64,000 bases of DNA from Desulfosporosinus sp. OT. Its GTDB lineage: Bacteria; Bacillota; Desulfitobacteriia; Desulfitobacteriales; Desulfitobacteriaceae. The position numbers were made by a program, and so were the translations under genes. Within the stretch, counting starts at the first letter, position 1. Every line of letters starts with the position of its first letter. The stretch lies in contig NZ_AGAF01000165.1 in NCBI RefSeq assembly GCF_000224515.1, positions 1 through 64,000 on the forward strand. Direction: 5' to 3'. Positions 45,786 to 54,813 of this stretch are shown in pieces. The notes below the pieces were generated by a model that was given only the letters and a program-made list of their open reading frames with translations, was not told the DNA's origin and searched no databases.

Positions 45786-46339
45786 TGGGATTTCCCCCTT
45801 AACTGGACGTTGTCTGAAGCATCTTGAATAGACATAACTTCTTTGAAGTTGGCTCTCGCCCTATATAGACGGATTTTTACATTCGGTACAGTTATTTTCA
45901 AAATAGATGCTATCTCTTCTAATGTCAAGTCCGAATAATATCTTAAAACCAATATTTCTGAATCATCAACCGATAGAACATTTAGGACACGTTCTATCTG
46001 ATCTTTAATTAAATAAGCATGTTCAAAAGAATCAGCTACTGGAATTGTTTTAATATCATCCGTTATATCAGTTATAGGAACAACTTTTAATCGGATTGAT
46101 GATTTAACCAGATTCTTCGCTTCATTAACTGTTATTGTCGTAACCCAGGCGGAGAATTTGCCTTTATCTTTAAGCTGGTCTCTTTTTCGATATGCCTGTA
46201 AAAAAGCTTGTTGAACAGCATCTTTACTTAGTTCTTTATCTCTAGTTATTGAATAAGCTATTTGGTATAGCTTGCTATAGTACTGTCTGAATAAGATCTC
46301 GAACAGTTCCAGGGAATTTGAACTGGGATTCATAGACAA
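45782..46339 (-). CDS. ECF-type RNA polymerase sigma factor
   Basis: A 185-residue extracytoplasmic-function sigma factor. Region 2 is at about 10-75 (LFRQYYSKLYQIAYSITRDK, then AFLQAYRKRDQLKDKGKFSAWVTTI) and region 4 at about 115-170 (LSVDDSEILVLRYYSDLTLE, IASILKITVPNVKIRLYRAR). The start is TTG at 46339 with GGGGG 7 nt upstream; an in-frame ATG at 46333 is the alternative. It is the first gene after the c-di-GMP riboswitch and is coupled to the anti-sigma gene. It probably drives the neighbouring secreted-protein genes (inference). Confidence 0.92.
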   Translation of the reverse strand: MSMNPSSNSLELFEILFRQYYSKLYQIAYSITRDKELSKDAVQQAFLQAYRKRDQLKDKGKFSAWVTTITVNEAKNLVKSSIRLKVVPITDITDDIKTIPVADSFEHAYLIKDQIERVLNVLSVDDSEILVLRYYSDLTLEEIASILKITVPNVKIRLYRARANFKEVMSIQDASDNVQLRGKSH

Positions 46340-46413
46340 ATTAATTCCCCCCTAAACATTGTGAATGATACTACTTTACTCTCTTAAAAGTTCAATTTAC
46401 TTATTTGTTTGCA

Positions 46414-46447
46414 TAAAAAACCCTTCTCCAAAATAAGAGAAAGGCTA
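46414..46447 (-). terminator. Expression-platform terminator of the c-di-GMP riboswitch
   Basis: On the minus strand CCTTTCTC and GAGAAGGG form a stem with an AT-rich loop, followed by TTTTTT. It lies between the aptamer and the sigma gene, so it can switch transcription off or on according to ligand. Confidence 0.82.
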
Positions 46448-46459
46448 ATAAACCTGAAT

Positions 46460-46546
46460 TATAGTGGCAACCTGGCAGTCATAGCGTATAGCCTTAGACC
46501 CATAGCTTTGTGTCCCCGTCTTTCAACGGGTTTACCTTTTTCATCT
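46460..46546 (-). promoter_or_regulatory. Cyclic di-GMP-I (GEMM-I) riboswitch
   Basis: The minus strand carries the GEMM-I hallmarks in order: GGTAAACC (46529-46536), a P2 hairpin CCGT-TGAAAG-ACGG with a GAAA loop, GGGGACACAAAGC (46505-46517), GGGTCTAAGGC (46491-46501) and the closing GGTTGCC (46466-46472). By my alignment the ligand-contacting positions equal to A18, G20 and A47 of the Vibrio Vc2 aptamer are A, G and A, as expected for c-di-GMP and not cGAMP. It precedes an intrinsic terminator and then the ECF sigma gene. Confidence 0.88.
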
Positions 46547-46650
46547 TTTCTAGATAAATATTACAACATATCTTGCTCAAAAATTGTCGAAATCGGGTGA
46601 TGGACAAAATATTTTTCAATATCTGAATTATTCTTTCTGCGAAGAAATAT

Positions 46651-46681
46651 GCCGGTCGAAGTTACCTCTACTCCGACCGGC
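46651..46681 (-). repeat. Hairpin repeat, right copy bracketing the ECF island
   Basis: GCCGGTCG and CGACCGGC arms, nearly identical to 40681-40712. It lies 10 bp past the stop of a serine-recombinase fragment, whose terminator it may be. Confidence 0.7.
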
Positions 46682-46691
46682 AGTTCATTTA

Positions 46692-47145
46692 TCACAGTAT
46701 CTCCCTTACCTCTACCCCAACCTTAAACAAAAACACTACCTCCGCCATCGATTGTACGATTACTTTTTCAACGAACCTCCGAAATAAAACATCGTCGAAC
46801 TTCTCAATCCCACTCTCCTGCCCCATCAGATAATCCCTTAATTCTTCCACCCGTTTTTCCCGAATTGCCCGTTCTGTTTGTTGTTTTTTGAGCTTTGCCA
46901 TCCGGTTTTGGATTGACTTAATCTCGGCGCTAAGTTCTGAGTGTTCCTTTTCATCAACCGTCCCTGCCTTCATTCCCCGCTTTACCAGGTTCTTCATTTC
47001 TTGTTGGAGTTCGGCAAGCCTGGCGTGTAGCAACTCCATCGTGTAGTTTTCCTCTATAGGCTCAAGCCCCCGGTAAATATCCTGCATTAGTTTCTCTAAA
47101 AAGGTTTCCTTACTACTACCCAGTGTTTTAAAATAGTTAAAAAAA
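46692..47145 (-). pseudogene. C-terminal fragment of a large serine recombinase
   Basis: About 150 codons with the helical coiled-coil tail of large serine recombinases (FLEKLMQDIYRGLEPIEENY, LHARLAELQQEMKNLVKRGM) and the common end FRRFVEKVIVQSMAEV...GVEVREIL. The catalytic resolvase domain and most of the recombinase domain are missing. The open frame begins inside the terminator of the neighbouring recombinase remnant. Confidence 0.82.
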
Positions 47146-47178
47146 GCCGACCAAGGTGAAAGCTTCACCCCAGTCGGC
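47139..47178 (-). terminator. Terminator of a recombinase remnant
   Basis: GCCGAC...GTCGGC with an inner GGTGAA/TTCACC pairing on the minus strand, followed by seven T. It lies between the two recombinase remnants. Confidence 0.75.
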
Positions 47179-47186
47179 TACATTTT

Positions 47187-47740
47187 TATCCTTATTCAAT
47201 CTCACATTCTACTTCAGACCCTTCAAGTAGACTAACAACCAACTTACCATCTAAAACGGTATCTTTTCCATCAGTTTAAAGTACTGCTCTACATCAAAAC
47301 GCCCAATCGGTTTTGCCGTTTTGAATGTACCAATAAATCGCTGCGCAATGACTCGCTTAAGAACATCGTCTCCGTTACTTTGGTTTTCCCACTTACCCAT
47401 GAAGTAATCCTTGTTTTCAACCACCGCATTGAAAGTGTTAACAAAGGCTACAGGTCCTTAGCTATTCGGTTAGGACCTTTGCCATCAAGGTAATCGTTGT
47501 AAATCCGTCTTACGATTTTGGCTTGCTTCTCATTAATCACCAAGTCCCCATTTTCATCTTTGTCATAGCCCAGAAACTTTGTTTGGTTCACATGAACCTT
47601 TCCCTGTTCAAATCGTCTCCGGATACCCCAAGCTGAATTTTCCGAGATCGACCGGCTCTCGTCCTGCTGCGTACACGAAAACATATACCATGAGATGTTC
47701 ACTGAAGTAACACTAAACGCGCTTTAACTCCCCCAAAAGA
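47187..47740 (-). pseudogene. Degenerate large serine recombinase (second remnant)
   Basis: One part (47702-47448) reads DESRSISENSAWGIRRRFEQ and VRRIYNDYLDGKGPNRIAKDL, the recombinase domain, then stops. After a deletion the frame continues with VENKDYFMGKWENQ, GDDVLKRVIAQRFIG and, after a frameshift, DGKLVVSLLEGSEVECEIE, the usual end of this family. No N-terminal catalytic serine domain remains. With the neighbouring fragment it marks a former integrated element. Confidence 0.82.
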
Positions 47741-47805
47741 ATGATAACAACATAATTTGTAAGTTTGCCAGTAACGCGTAAGCAGTCTGAAACCTTGCTA
47801 AGCAT

Positions 47806-49572
47806 TTAACCTTTAATTTCGACATTAATCAACTTATGATTCAACACATCAATTAACCCCAAGTCTGTCAATCCCAACTTGGGAACTGTAGGTAAAGAAA
47901 TAAAGCAAAGAGACATAAACGGGGAAGGCAAGTGGCATCCCAACTGTCGAGCCGCCTCGTTGACCTCTTCAAGCTCTTTAAGCACAATCTCAGCTGGTTT
48001 CTCACTCATTAAACCTCCGATCGGAAGTTCCATTTTTCCTATGACCTGTCCTTCTTTAACGACCACCATACCACCCTGCAGCTTGTGAATCGCATTGGCG
48101 GCACAAGCTATGTCCTCATCATTCGTACCGACGCAGACGATATTGTGATGGTCGTGAGACATGGATGTCGCTAAGGCTCCTTCTTTCAGGCGGAATCCCT
48201 TAACAAAACCAATCCCCACCCCTCCGGTCTTACCATAACGCTCAACAATAGCCAGTTTTAAAATATCTTTTTCCAGGTTACTCAGGAGTTGTCCGTTTGT
48301 AATGGTGAGTTCTTCGACATCCCACTCGTTAATAATTTGGTCATCGTAAATCCGGATCACGTTCACCCGGGCTGTCGACCCTTGACTTTGCGTTGGGACA
48401 ACAAATGCCTTAGCACTGACGGGCGCCTTGAGTATAATCGTCTCTTTGATCCAATCAGGGTAGTTTCTGTGTTTGCTTTCCACCACGAGATGGCCGTTTT
48501 CCGCAACAATCTGCCCCTCATAGATAACTTTAGCTGGAGCGATGTTCGATAAATCTTTAACGAGTAAGATATCGGCTAACCTGCCGGGGGTAATACTCCC
48601 TATTTCATCTTCTAACCGGAAATGTCTTGCACAGTTCAAGGTTGCTATTTGGATGGCCTGCATTGGCGGCATCCCCAGAGAGATCGCTTTATTTACATTA
48701 TAGTTAATATGGCCTTCGTTCCGAATATCGATAGCATGTTTGTCGTCCGTACAGAAAATCAAATGTTCATGGCTCAGGCCTTGTTTAAGAACCCCTGTAA
48801 TCAGCTCCTCGACATTACGTTCTGTGCTGCCTTCTCTGAGCATCGCCGTCAATCCTAATTGCACTCTCTCTAGGAGTTGTTCATAGGTAACACACTCGTG
48901 GTCGTCGGACATCCCTGCGCTGGCATATACGTTGAGCTCTTGCCCAACACGGCCAATAGCGTGACCATTGACTATCTTGCGTCGTTGCAGGGCGGCAGCA
49001 ATTTTTTTAAGATATTCTTCTTTAATCACAAGAACCTTAGATGGATCTAACTCACCCAAGCTGATACTTTCTGACCAATCTAACATTTCTTCCACTTCCG
49101 CAAGACCAAGAATTCCACCCGTAGTCTCCAAGCCAGGTGCAGTTGGTACTCGGGAAGACACCTGGATAAAGGTCCTGTATGGGAGCTCCGCGATGGAATT
49201 GACCAGTGCTTTTACACCCTCAATTCCTGCTACGTTGGCAATTTCCATGAGATCCGCCATAATTGTCGTTGTACCATGCGGGACAAGGACATCCGCCAAG
49301 GCTTCAGGTGAGAGAAGAGTTGTTTCAAAGTGCATATGACCATCGATAAAACCTGGCATGGCATACATCCCGCCACAGTCTAGGGTTTCAATCGCATTTA
49401 ATTCAGCCAATGGATCAATTGAAACTATCCGTTTCCCTTTGATGTAGATATTAGTCTGATAGATCTGTGCTGAGTAGACATTTACAAGGTTTACATTCTC
49501 CAACTTTAGGTCACATTCGATGATATTTAATCCGGCTTCAAGTACGGTTTTGATTTCTTCGTAGGTTCGCAC
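47806..49572 (-). CDS. ade: Adenine deaminase, second copy
   Basis: A 588-residue adenine deaminase with GFIDGHMHFETTLL, VPHGTTTIMADLMEIANVAG, the active-site TDDKH at about 272, and the C-terminal VKGFRLKEGALATSMSHDHH. It diverges strongly from the copy at 35465, so it is a separate lineage and not a recent duplicate. It is downstream of a complete BMP-type nucleoside/purine ABC transporter in the same direction, 116 bp after the last permease gene. It would deaminate imported or salvaged adenine to hypoxanthine. Confidence 0.92.
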   Translation of the reverse strand: MRTYEEIKTVLEAGLNIIECDLKLENVNLVNVYSAQIYQTNIYIKGKRIVSIDPLAELNAIETLDCGGMYAMPGFIDGHMHFETTLLSPEALADVLVPHGTTTIMADLMEIANVAGIEGVKALVNSIAELPYRTFIQVSSRVPTAPGLETTGGILGLAEVEEMLDWSESISLGELDPSKVLVIKEEYLKKIAAALQRRKIVNGHAIGRVGQELNVYASAGMSDDHECVTYEQLLERVQLGLTAMLREGSTERNVEELITGVLKQGLSHEHLIFCTDDKHAIDIRNEGHINYNVNKAISLGMPPMQAIQIATLNCARHFRLEDEIGSITPGRLADILLVKDLSNIAPAKVIYEGQIVAENGHLVVESKHRNYPDWIKETIILKAPVSAKAFVVPTQSQGSTARVNVIRIYDDQIINEWDVEELTITNGQLLSNLEKDILKLAIVERYGKTGGVGIGFVKGFRLKEGALATSMSHDHHNIVCVGTNDEDIACAANAIHKLQGGMVVVKEGQVIGKMELPIGGLMSEKPAEIVLKELEEVNEAARQLGCHLPSPFMSLCFISLPTVPKLGLTDLGLIDVLNHKLINVEIKG

Positions 49573-49639
49573 TGCCTAACACTCCTTTTTTCAAGCATGA
49601 AAGGTAGATCCATGCATGCTAGCAGGTACAAAAATGAAG

Positions 49640-49668
49640 GAGCCAACACAATGTATTCTGGTTGGCTC
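49640..49668 (-). terminator. Intra-operon hairpin between permease and adenine deaminase genes
   Basis: GAGCCAAC and GTTGGCTC form a perfect 8-bp stem with a 13-nt loop; on the minus strand CTTCATTTTT follows. It could reduce read-through from the transporter genes into ade. Confidence 0.55.
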
Positions 49669-49688
49669 ACTTTTTGTATATAGAGTCC

Positions 49689-50621
49689 TTAACGTTCCTC
49701 ACGTGAATATGGAATTCCAAGTGCAGCAGGTGTTCCTGAACGCCTGTTTTTTGTCTCCCGTGTAGTGAAGACCAAGACCACAAATGTAAAGACATAAGGC
49801 AGCATCTGTAAAAAATTAGATGGGATCATGACACCTAAGGCTTGAAGATGTAAGCCTAGTGAAGCAATAATACCAAATAGCCACGCACCCAGTAGAGCAC
49901 GAGCTGGATCCCAGACGGCGAAGATTACAAGTGCAACCGCAATCCAACCTCGGCCAGCCGACATGTTTTCAATCCAGGAGGGAGAATAGGCTAGTGATAG
50001 ATAGGCACCACCCGCGCCAGCGAGCATACCTCCGACAATAACAGCGGCATACCGGACGAAAAAGATGTTATGTCCCAGAGCGTCTACCGCCGATGGATTT
50101 TCGCCAGCCGCCCTGAGAAGAAGGCCTATCTTTGTTTTGTAAAAAACGAACCAAAGTATGACAACTAGAATTACGCTGAGGTAAACCATAATGTCCTGTT
50201 TAAAAAATATATCACCAATTATAGGAATTTGAGAGAATAGCGGGACGGCAACTGCTTTAAAGGTCGAGGTGGGCGGAATTCCCACCAAGCCACGTCCCAG
50301 GTATGCTGACAGGCCCGTACCAAAAATAGTCAGTGCCAGACCGCTCGCCACTTGACTCGCACGGAAAACGATGGTAATGACCGCATGAATTAGCGCCATA
50401 AGTCCGCCCGCTATCAAGGCCACCAATAGGCCCAGCCATTTGTTGTCTGTATAAGTACCCACGTAAAAGGCGCTTACAGCTCCCACGAGCATCATGCCCT
50501 CAACACCTAGATTCAAGATTCCCGAACGCTCAGCAATGACTTCACCAAGCGAAGCATATAAAATCGGGGTGCCTGCAACGACTCCAGCTGCAAGGATGGC
50601 GATTATATAGTTTAAATCCAT
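49689..50621 (-). CDS. Nucleoside ABC transporter permease (NupQ-like)
   Basis: A 310-residue membrane protein of the branched-chain/ribose permease superfamily, with the YufQ/NupQ hallmarks LYASLGEVIAERSGILNLGVEGMM near the N-terminus and AGRGWIAVALVIFAVWDP near the end. About nine hydrophobic helices are seen. It forms the pore with the permease encoded 4 bp upstream. Confidence 0.9.
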   Translation of the reverse strand: MDLNYIIAILAAGVVAGTPILYASLGEVIAERSGILNLGVEGMMLVGAVSAFYVGTYTDNKWLGLLVALIAGGLMALIHAVITIVFRASQVASGLALTIFGTGLSAYLGRGLVGIPPTSTFKAVAVPLFSQIPIIGDIFFKQDIMVYLSVILVVILWFVFYKTKIGLLLRAAGENPSAVDALGHNIFFVRYAAVIVGGMLAGAGGAYLSLAYSPSWIENMSAGRGWIAVALVIFAVWDPARALLGAWLFGIIASLGLHLQALGVMIPSNFLQMLPYVFTFVVLVFTTRETKNRRSGTPAALGIPYSREER

Positions 50622-50625
50622 ACCG

Positions 50626-51699
50626 TCATGCCTTCTTTCTTACCAAACGGTAATTGTTAAAGATTTCGCCGGCCAGCACGAAAAACAGAATCGAGCCCTG
50701 AAACATGGACACCATGCTCGAAGGAAAACCGGAGGTCTGCAGGCTGAAACCACCGACCAGCAGCCCGCCCATTAGAAAGGATGCCAGCAAGATACTTATG
50801 GGATTCAGCCGAGCAAGCAAGGCAATAAGTATGGCGGTGTAGCCATAGCCTGGAGAAATCGTCTGCTGCAAGCGGTGAAGTACGCCTGAAACCTCAGCCA
50901 TACCGGCAATTCCCGATATTGCCCCACTTAAAAACATCACCTTCAAGACATTTTTAACATAACTCATGCCTGCATAATCTGCCGCCTTGCGGCTGGATCC
51001 GCTGACGCGGATCTCATATCCCCACTTAGAATATTTGATAAGAAAGAACATCGCTATGGCAATGATTAGCAGAAGAAAGATGGCGTAACTGATTCGAGTG
51101 TTGCCGAAAACTGGTATGGTCGCACTATCCGGAAATTGTTTGGTGAGAGGAAAATTGTTTCCCTTTGGATCTTTCCAAGGACCATAAACAAGATAGGCAA
51201 TCCAAAAATAAGCCACATAGTTCAGTAAGAGCGAGCTAATGGTTTCATTAACATTCCAGTAAGCCTTCGGAATGGCCGGAATCAAGGCCCAAAGTCCGCC
51301 GCAAATAAAGCTGGCAACCAACATGAGTGGGAGCATTACGAGTATTGGCAGGTTCGAAAAAAACAAAGCGAAATAGGTAGCACCAAAAGCTCCCATATAA
51401 AATTGGCCTTCTGCCCCGATATTCCATAATTGCATGCGAAAAGCCAACGAAACCCCGAGGGAACAAAGCGCAAGAGGAATCATTTCTACGAGCGTTTCAC
51501 TAAGGCCATAGGCTGAGCCAACGGAAGATTGTAGAATCTCACTGTAAAGTTTTAACGGGTCCTTTCCAGTGAGCAACACAAAGAGGCCAGCAAAAATCAG
51601 CCCCAGCACTATGGAGGTCAACGAGATTCCAAACTTTTTCAGAGCCGAGCTTGAATTTGTTTTTTTAATCTCCCAATTTCCCAACAATTTAAGATTCAT
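50626..51699 (-). CDS. Nucleoside ABC transporter permease (NupP-like)
   Basis: A 357-residue permease with LYSEILQSSVGSAYGLSETL, LWNIGAEGQFYMGAFGA and SPGYGYTAILIALLARLNPI, all typical of YufP/NupP. Its start overlaps the ATPase gene by 11 bp, indicating coupled translation. Confidence 0.9.
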   Translation of the reverse strand: MNLKLLGNWEIKKTNSSSALKKFGISLTSIVLGLIFAGLFVLLTGKDPLKLYSEILQSSVGSAYGLSETLVEMIPLALCSLGVSLAFRMQLWNIGAEGQFYMGAFGATYFALFFSNLPILVMLPLMLVASFICGGLWALIPAIPKAYWNVNETISSLLLNYVAYFWIAYLVYGPWKDPKGNNFPLTKQFPDSATIPVFGNTRISYAIFLLLIIAIAMFFLIKYSKWGYEIRVSGSSRKAADYAGMSYVKNVLKVMFLSGAISGIAGMAEVSGVLHRLQQTISPGYGYTAILIALLARLNPISILLASFLMGGLLVGGFSLQTSGFPSSMVSMFQGSILFFVLAGEIFNNYRLVRKKA

Positions 51700-53209
51700 G
51701 AAGATCTACCTTTCTTTTACCGGCCATCATCAGGCCGATTTCTTCACGCGACGTTTCACTAGGGTTAACAACGCCCATGATTTCACCCCCGTGCATCACG
51801 ATGATGCGATCCGTCATGGAAAGAAGGTCTTCCAGATCCTCTGAAATAAGGAGCACTGCCTTACCCTTTTCACTCTGCTCTATGAGTAGTCGTCTGACAT
51901 AATCGGTCGCCCCGATATCAAGGCCACGCATCGGATACACCGCAATAATCAGCTTCGGATCGGAGTCGATTTCACGTGCCAGCAGAAGCTTCTGAATGTT
52001 TCCGCCCGACATCATCTTAACTGGGTTAGCTGTACTCGCTAACCTGACATCAAATTTTTGTATTAACCGATCGGTGTCACTTCTAACTTTATCCCAACGA
52101 ATAAAGGCGCCATGATTCTTGCGATAACTTTTAAGGGCCATATTTTCATAAGCGTTAAGGTCTGTCACAAGCCCGGTGGTCATGCGATCCTCTGGTACAT
52201 AGCTAATACCCAGATCAATCCGTTTTTTTCGACCGGATTTTGTGCAGTCCTTTCCGCAGAAGGAAACGCTTCCTTGTTTAACCATACGCAGGCCTGCCAC
52301 AGTGTCGGCAAGCTCCTTCTGGCCGTTGCCATCAACCCCCGCGACGCCAAGTATTTCTCCGTCATATATATCGATCGAGATATTTTTCAATTTCAGCAAA
52401 CCATTGTTGCCCAAAGCCGATACATTATTTAAAGACAGAACTTTATCGTTTTTGCGATGGGATTTCTTTTCCACCACGTCACTAATATTTCTGCCCACCA
52501 TCATTTTGGCAAGCTCTTTTTCATTCGTATTTTTGGTATGAACAGTACCTATGGATTTTCCGTCTCGTAAAACGGTTATGCGATCTGTATTTTCTAAAAC
52601 CTCATTCATTTTATGAGAAATAAGAATGACTGATTTTCCATTTTTAACCATCTTTAGAAGCGTTTCGTAGAGCGCATTGGCTTCCTGAGGGGTCAGTACA
52701 GCAGTCGGTTCATCAAGTATCAAAACTCTGGCACCCAACAGGAGTAATTTAATGATTTCCACTCGCTGTTGCTCTCCGACCGAGAGTTGCCAAATTTTCG
52801 CTTTTGGGTCGATGGAAAGTCCGAAGGCTTCTGATTGCTTGATAATCTGCTGCTCAATTTCTTTGAGGTTATAAATCTGTTTTAGATCCTTAATACTAAG
52901 CATGACGTTTTCAGCCACTGTAAATGGCTGAACAAGCTTAAAATGCTGGTGCACCATCCCAATACCGTAGTTGACAGCATCCTTCGGCGACGAAAATTCA
53001 GTTTTCTTGCCCTCAATGTAGATGTCACCCCCATCGGGACGATAGAGGCCTGTGAGCACGCTCATCAACGTGCTTTTCCCCGCCCCGTTCTCACCGAGCA
53101 GAGCATGGATTTCGCCAGAGTTAACGTTAAACGAAACCTGATCATTGGCCAGGATGCCCGGAAATTCTTTGATGATTTTGCGCATTTCTATCATGGGGGT
53201 ATCTCCCAT
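51689..53209 (-). CDS. Nucleoside ABC transporter ATPase with two cassettes (NupO-like)
   Basis: A 506-residue tandem ATPase. The first cassette has Walker A GENGAGKST at about 39-47, signature LSVGEQQRVEI and Walker B LILDEPTAVL. The second has the degenerate GVDGNGQKEL loop and MSGGNIQKLLLAREI signature usual for sugar/nucleoside importers. ATG 53209 is preferred, with AGGGTGAG upstream, over a longer start at 53275. It powers the two permeases downstream. Confidence 0.92.
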   Translation of the reverse strand: MGDTPMIEMRKIIKEFPGILANDQVSFNVNSGEIHALLGENGAGKSTLMSVLTGLYRPDGGDIYIEGKKTEFSSPKDAVNYGIGMVHQHFKLVQPFTVAENVMLSIKDLKQIYNLKEIEQQIIKQSEAFGLSIDPKAKIWQLSVGEQQRVEIIKLLLLGARVLILDEPTAVLTPQEANALYETLLKMVKNGKSVILISHKMNEVLENTDRITVLRDGKSIGTVHTKNTNEKELAKMMVGRNISDVVEKKSHRKNDKVLSLNNVSALGNNGLLKLKNISIDIYDGEILGVAGVDGNGQKELADTVAGLRMVKQGSVSFCGKDCTKSGRKKRIDLGISYVPEDRMTTGLVTDLNAYENMALKSYRKNHGAFIRWDKVRSDTDRLIQKFDVRLASTANPVKMMSGGNIQKLLLAREIDSDPKLIIAVYPMRGLDIGATDYVRRLLIEQSEKGKAVLLISEDLEDLLSMTDRIIVMHGGEIMGVVNPSETSREEIGLMMAGKRKVDLHES

Positions 53210-53331
53210 TGATCTCACCCTTTCAAACATTACCGCAAACCGGCGAGAGTCCCGCCGGTTTGCTGCTAACACCATTCTTCATTTCAATGGGGACATACCT
53301 ATAGGTGTGTCCCCTGACCTTGTTCGATCGG

Positions 53332-54465
53332 TTAAGATTTGGGAATTGATCCCGATACGCCTTTAACGAACCAATTGATGGAAAGGAGAACATCATCGGG
53401 AGCTTTATCTCCATCTTTGACTTTCAGGGTGCCGCTTTGATCATAGATTGGTCCTGAGAAGGGATCGAATTTTCCATTCATAATATCCTGTTTTTTGGCA
53501 TTAACTGTAGCCTGGAAGTCTTTATCAACTTTGTCGCTGAAAGGCGTAATATCAATGATTCCGCCATCCTTAATTCCGCCAAAATATTGTGTTGGTTTCC
53601 ATGTTTTGTCCATAACTTCCTTGACTACTTGCACGAAATATGGACCCCAGTTGGATACATCACCAACAAGGATAGAATTAGGTGCAAATTTTGACATATC
53701 GGAGTCGTGTCCAACTGCCAGAACGCCTCTATCTTGAGCTGTCTGAGCAAACGTTGGCGAATCGACATGCATCGCTAATACATCGGCGCCTGCGTCAATC
53801 AAACTGTTGGCAGCAGTTTTTTCCGTTGCTGGATCGTTCCAGGAATTTGTCCAAACAACCTTAACTTGAACTTTAGGGTTGATCGATTGAGCACCCAGGG
53901 TAAAGGCATCAATATTACGGATGACTTCGGGTGTACCGAACGGTGCAAGGAATCCGAGAACATTGCTCTTTGTGTATTTTCCTGCTACCATACCGGTCAG
54001 GTACCGGGCTTGGTAGTCTCGGTTGAAATATGTGCCTAAATTGTCAGTAGTTTTGTAACCGCTGCAATGTTCAAAGACAACATCCGGGAACTTCTTAGAT
54101 ACATTAACCATGTAATCCATGTAACCATAGCTGGTACCAATAATGATCTTGTTGCCCTTTTGAGCCAGATCTGTGAAAACACGTTCAGCATCTGCAGTCT
54201 CGGGAACGTTTTCAACAAACGTTGTTTCAACGTTCTTCATTTGAGATTCGAGATATTTTCTGCCCTGATCCTGGGCATAAGTATAACCAAAGTCGCCCAC
54301 AGGTCCAACATAAACAAACGCAACTTTGATTTTTTCTTCTGTAGCTGGCTTGCTTGCTTGTTCATTAGTCGATGGCTTGCTTTCTTGGGAGCACCCGCTG
54401 AGCAACACCGATAGAATCATAGCAAGGACCAGCGTCAGCACTCCAATTTTGTTAATTTTTTTCAT
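53332..54465 (-). CDS. BMP-family nucleoside-binding lipoprotein
   Basis: A 377-residue lipoprotein with a signal peptide and lipobox LLSG-C25, followed by a Bmp/PnrA-type periplasmic-binding domain starting KVAFVYVGPVGDFGYTYAQD. Relatives bind purine nucleosides; the downstream adenine deaminase supports a purine-related ligand. ATG 54465 has GGAGGAG upstream. It is the first gene of bmp-nupO-nupP-nupQ-ade. Confidence 0.9.
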   Translation of the reverse strand: MKKINKIGVLTLVLAMILSVLLSGCSQESKPSTNEQASKPATEEKIKVAFVYVGPVGDFGYTYAQDQGRKYLESQMKNVETTFVENVPETADAERVFTDLAQKGNKIIIGTSYGYMDYMVNVSKKFPDVVFEHCSGYKTTDNLGTYFNRDYQARYLTGMVAGKYTKSNVLGFLAPFGTPEVIRNIDAFTLGAQSINPKVQVKVVWTNSWNDPATEKTAANSLIDAGADVLAMHVDSPTFAQTAQDRGVLAVGHDSDMSKFAPNSILVGDVSNWGPYFVQVVKEVMDKTWKPTQYFGGIKDGGIIDITPFSDKVDKDFQATVNAKKQDIMNGKFDPFSGPIYDQSGTLKVKDGDKAPDDVLLSINWFVKGVSGSIPKS

Positions 54466-54701
54466 AATCTCTCCTCCATTGTATTTATTAGTTTGGGATT
54501 TTCTCACGTAAATATACTGTTCTTTCATCCCTTCTTTCTGACTTGACAGTCTAAATTAATTAACACTTATCCTGGATACCGTCGTCACTTCCCGGATTCC
54601 TTACTTTCAGGCAGATTGTTAGGGAAATTGCCCAATTTGGAAATCGTTAAAACTATTTATAGAAGTTTTTCTCGGGATGATAGACAAGCCGATTCACTCA
54701 G

Positions 54702-54731
54702 ATGGTACCTTAGGAAAACGTTTTCTGTCAA
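54702..54731 (-). promoter_or_regulatory. Promoter with a LacI/PurR-like palindrome
   Basis: TTGACA (54726-54731), an 18-bp spacer, then TACCAT (54702-54707) on the minus strand, 237 bp before the bmp ATG. The spacer begins with the perfect palindrome GAAAACGTTTTC (54714-54725), which has the AAACGTTT core of LacI-family and PurR operators. A repressor bound there would block the polymerase. Confidence 0.65.
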
Positions 54732-54789
54732 GTTCCTCATAAAGAAAAAAAGTATCTTCCACTGCTGGTGTCCTTGGTCTATATCTGCG

Positions 54790-54811
54790 AAAAAAGTCTA
54801 TGAGCATAGAC
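54790..54811 (-). terminator. Terminator of the second nucleoside transporter operon
   Basis: GTCTATG-CT-CATAGAC on the minus strand followed by six T, starting 2 bp past the XRE-cupin stop codon. Confidence 0.85.
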
Positions 54812-54813
54812 AC

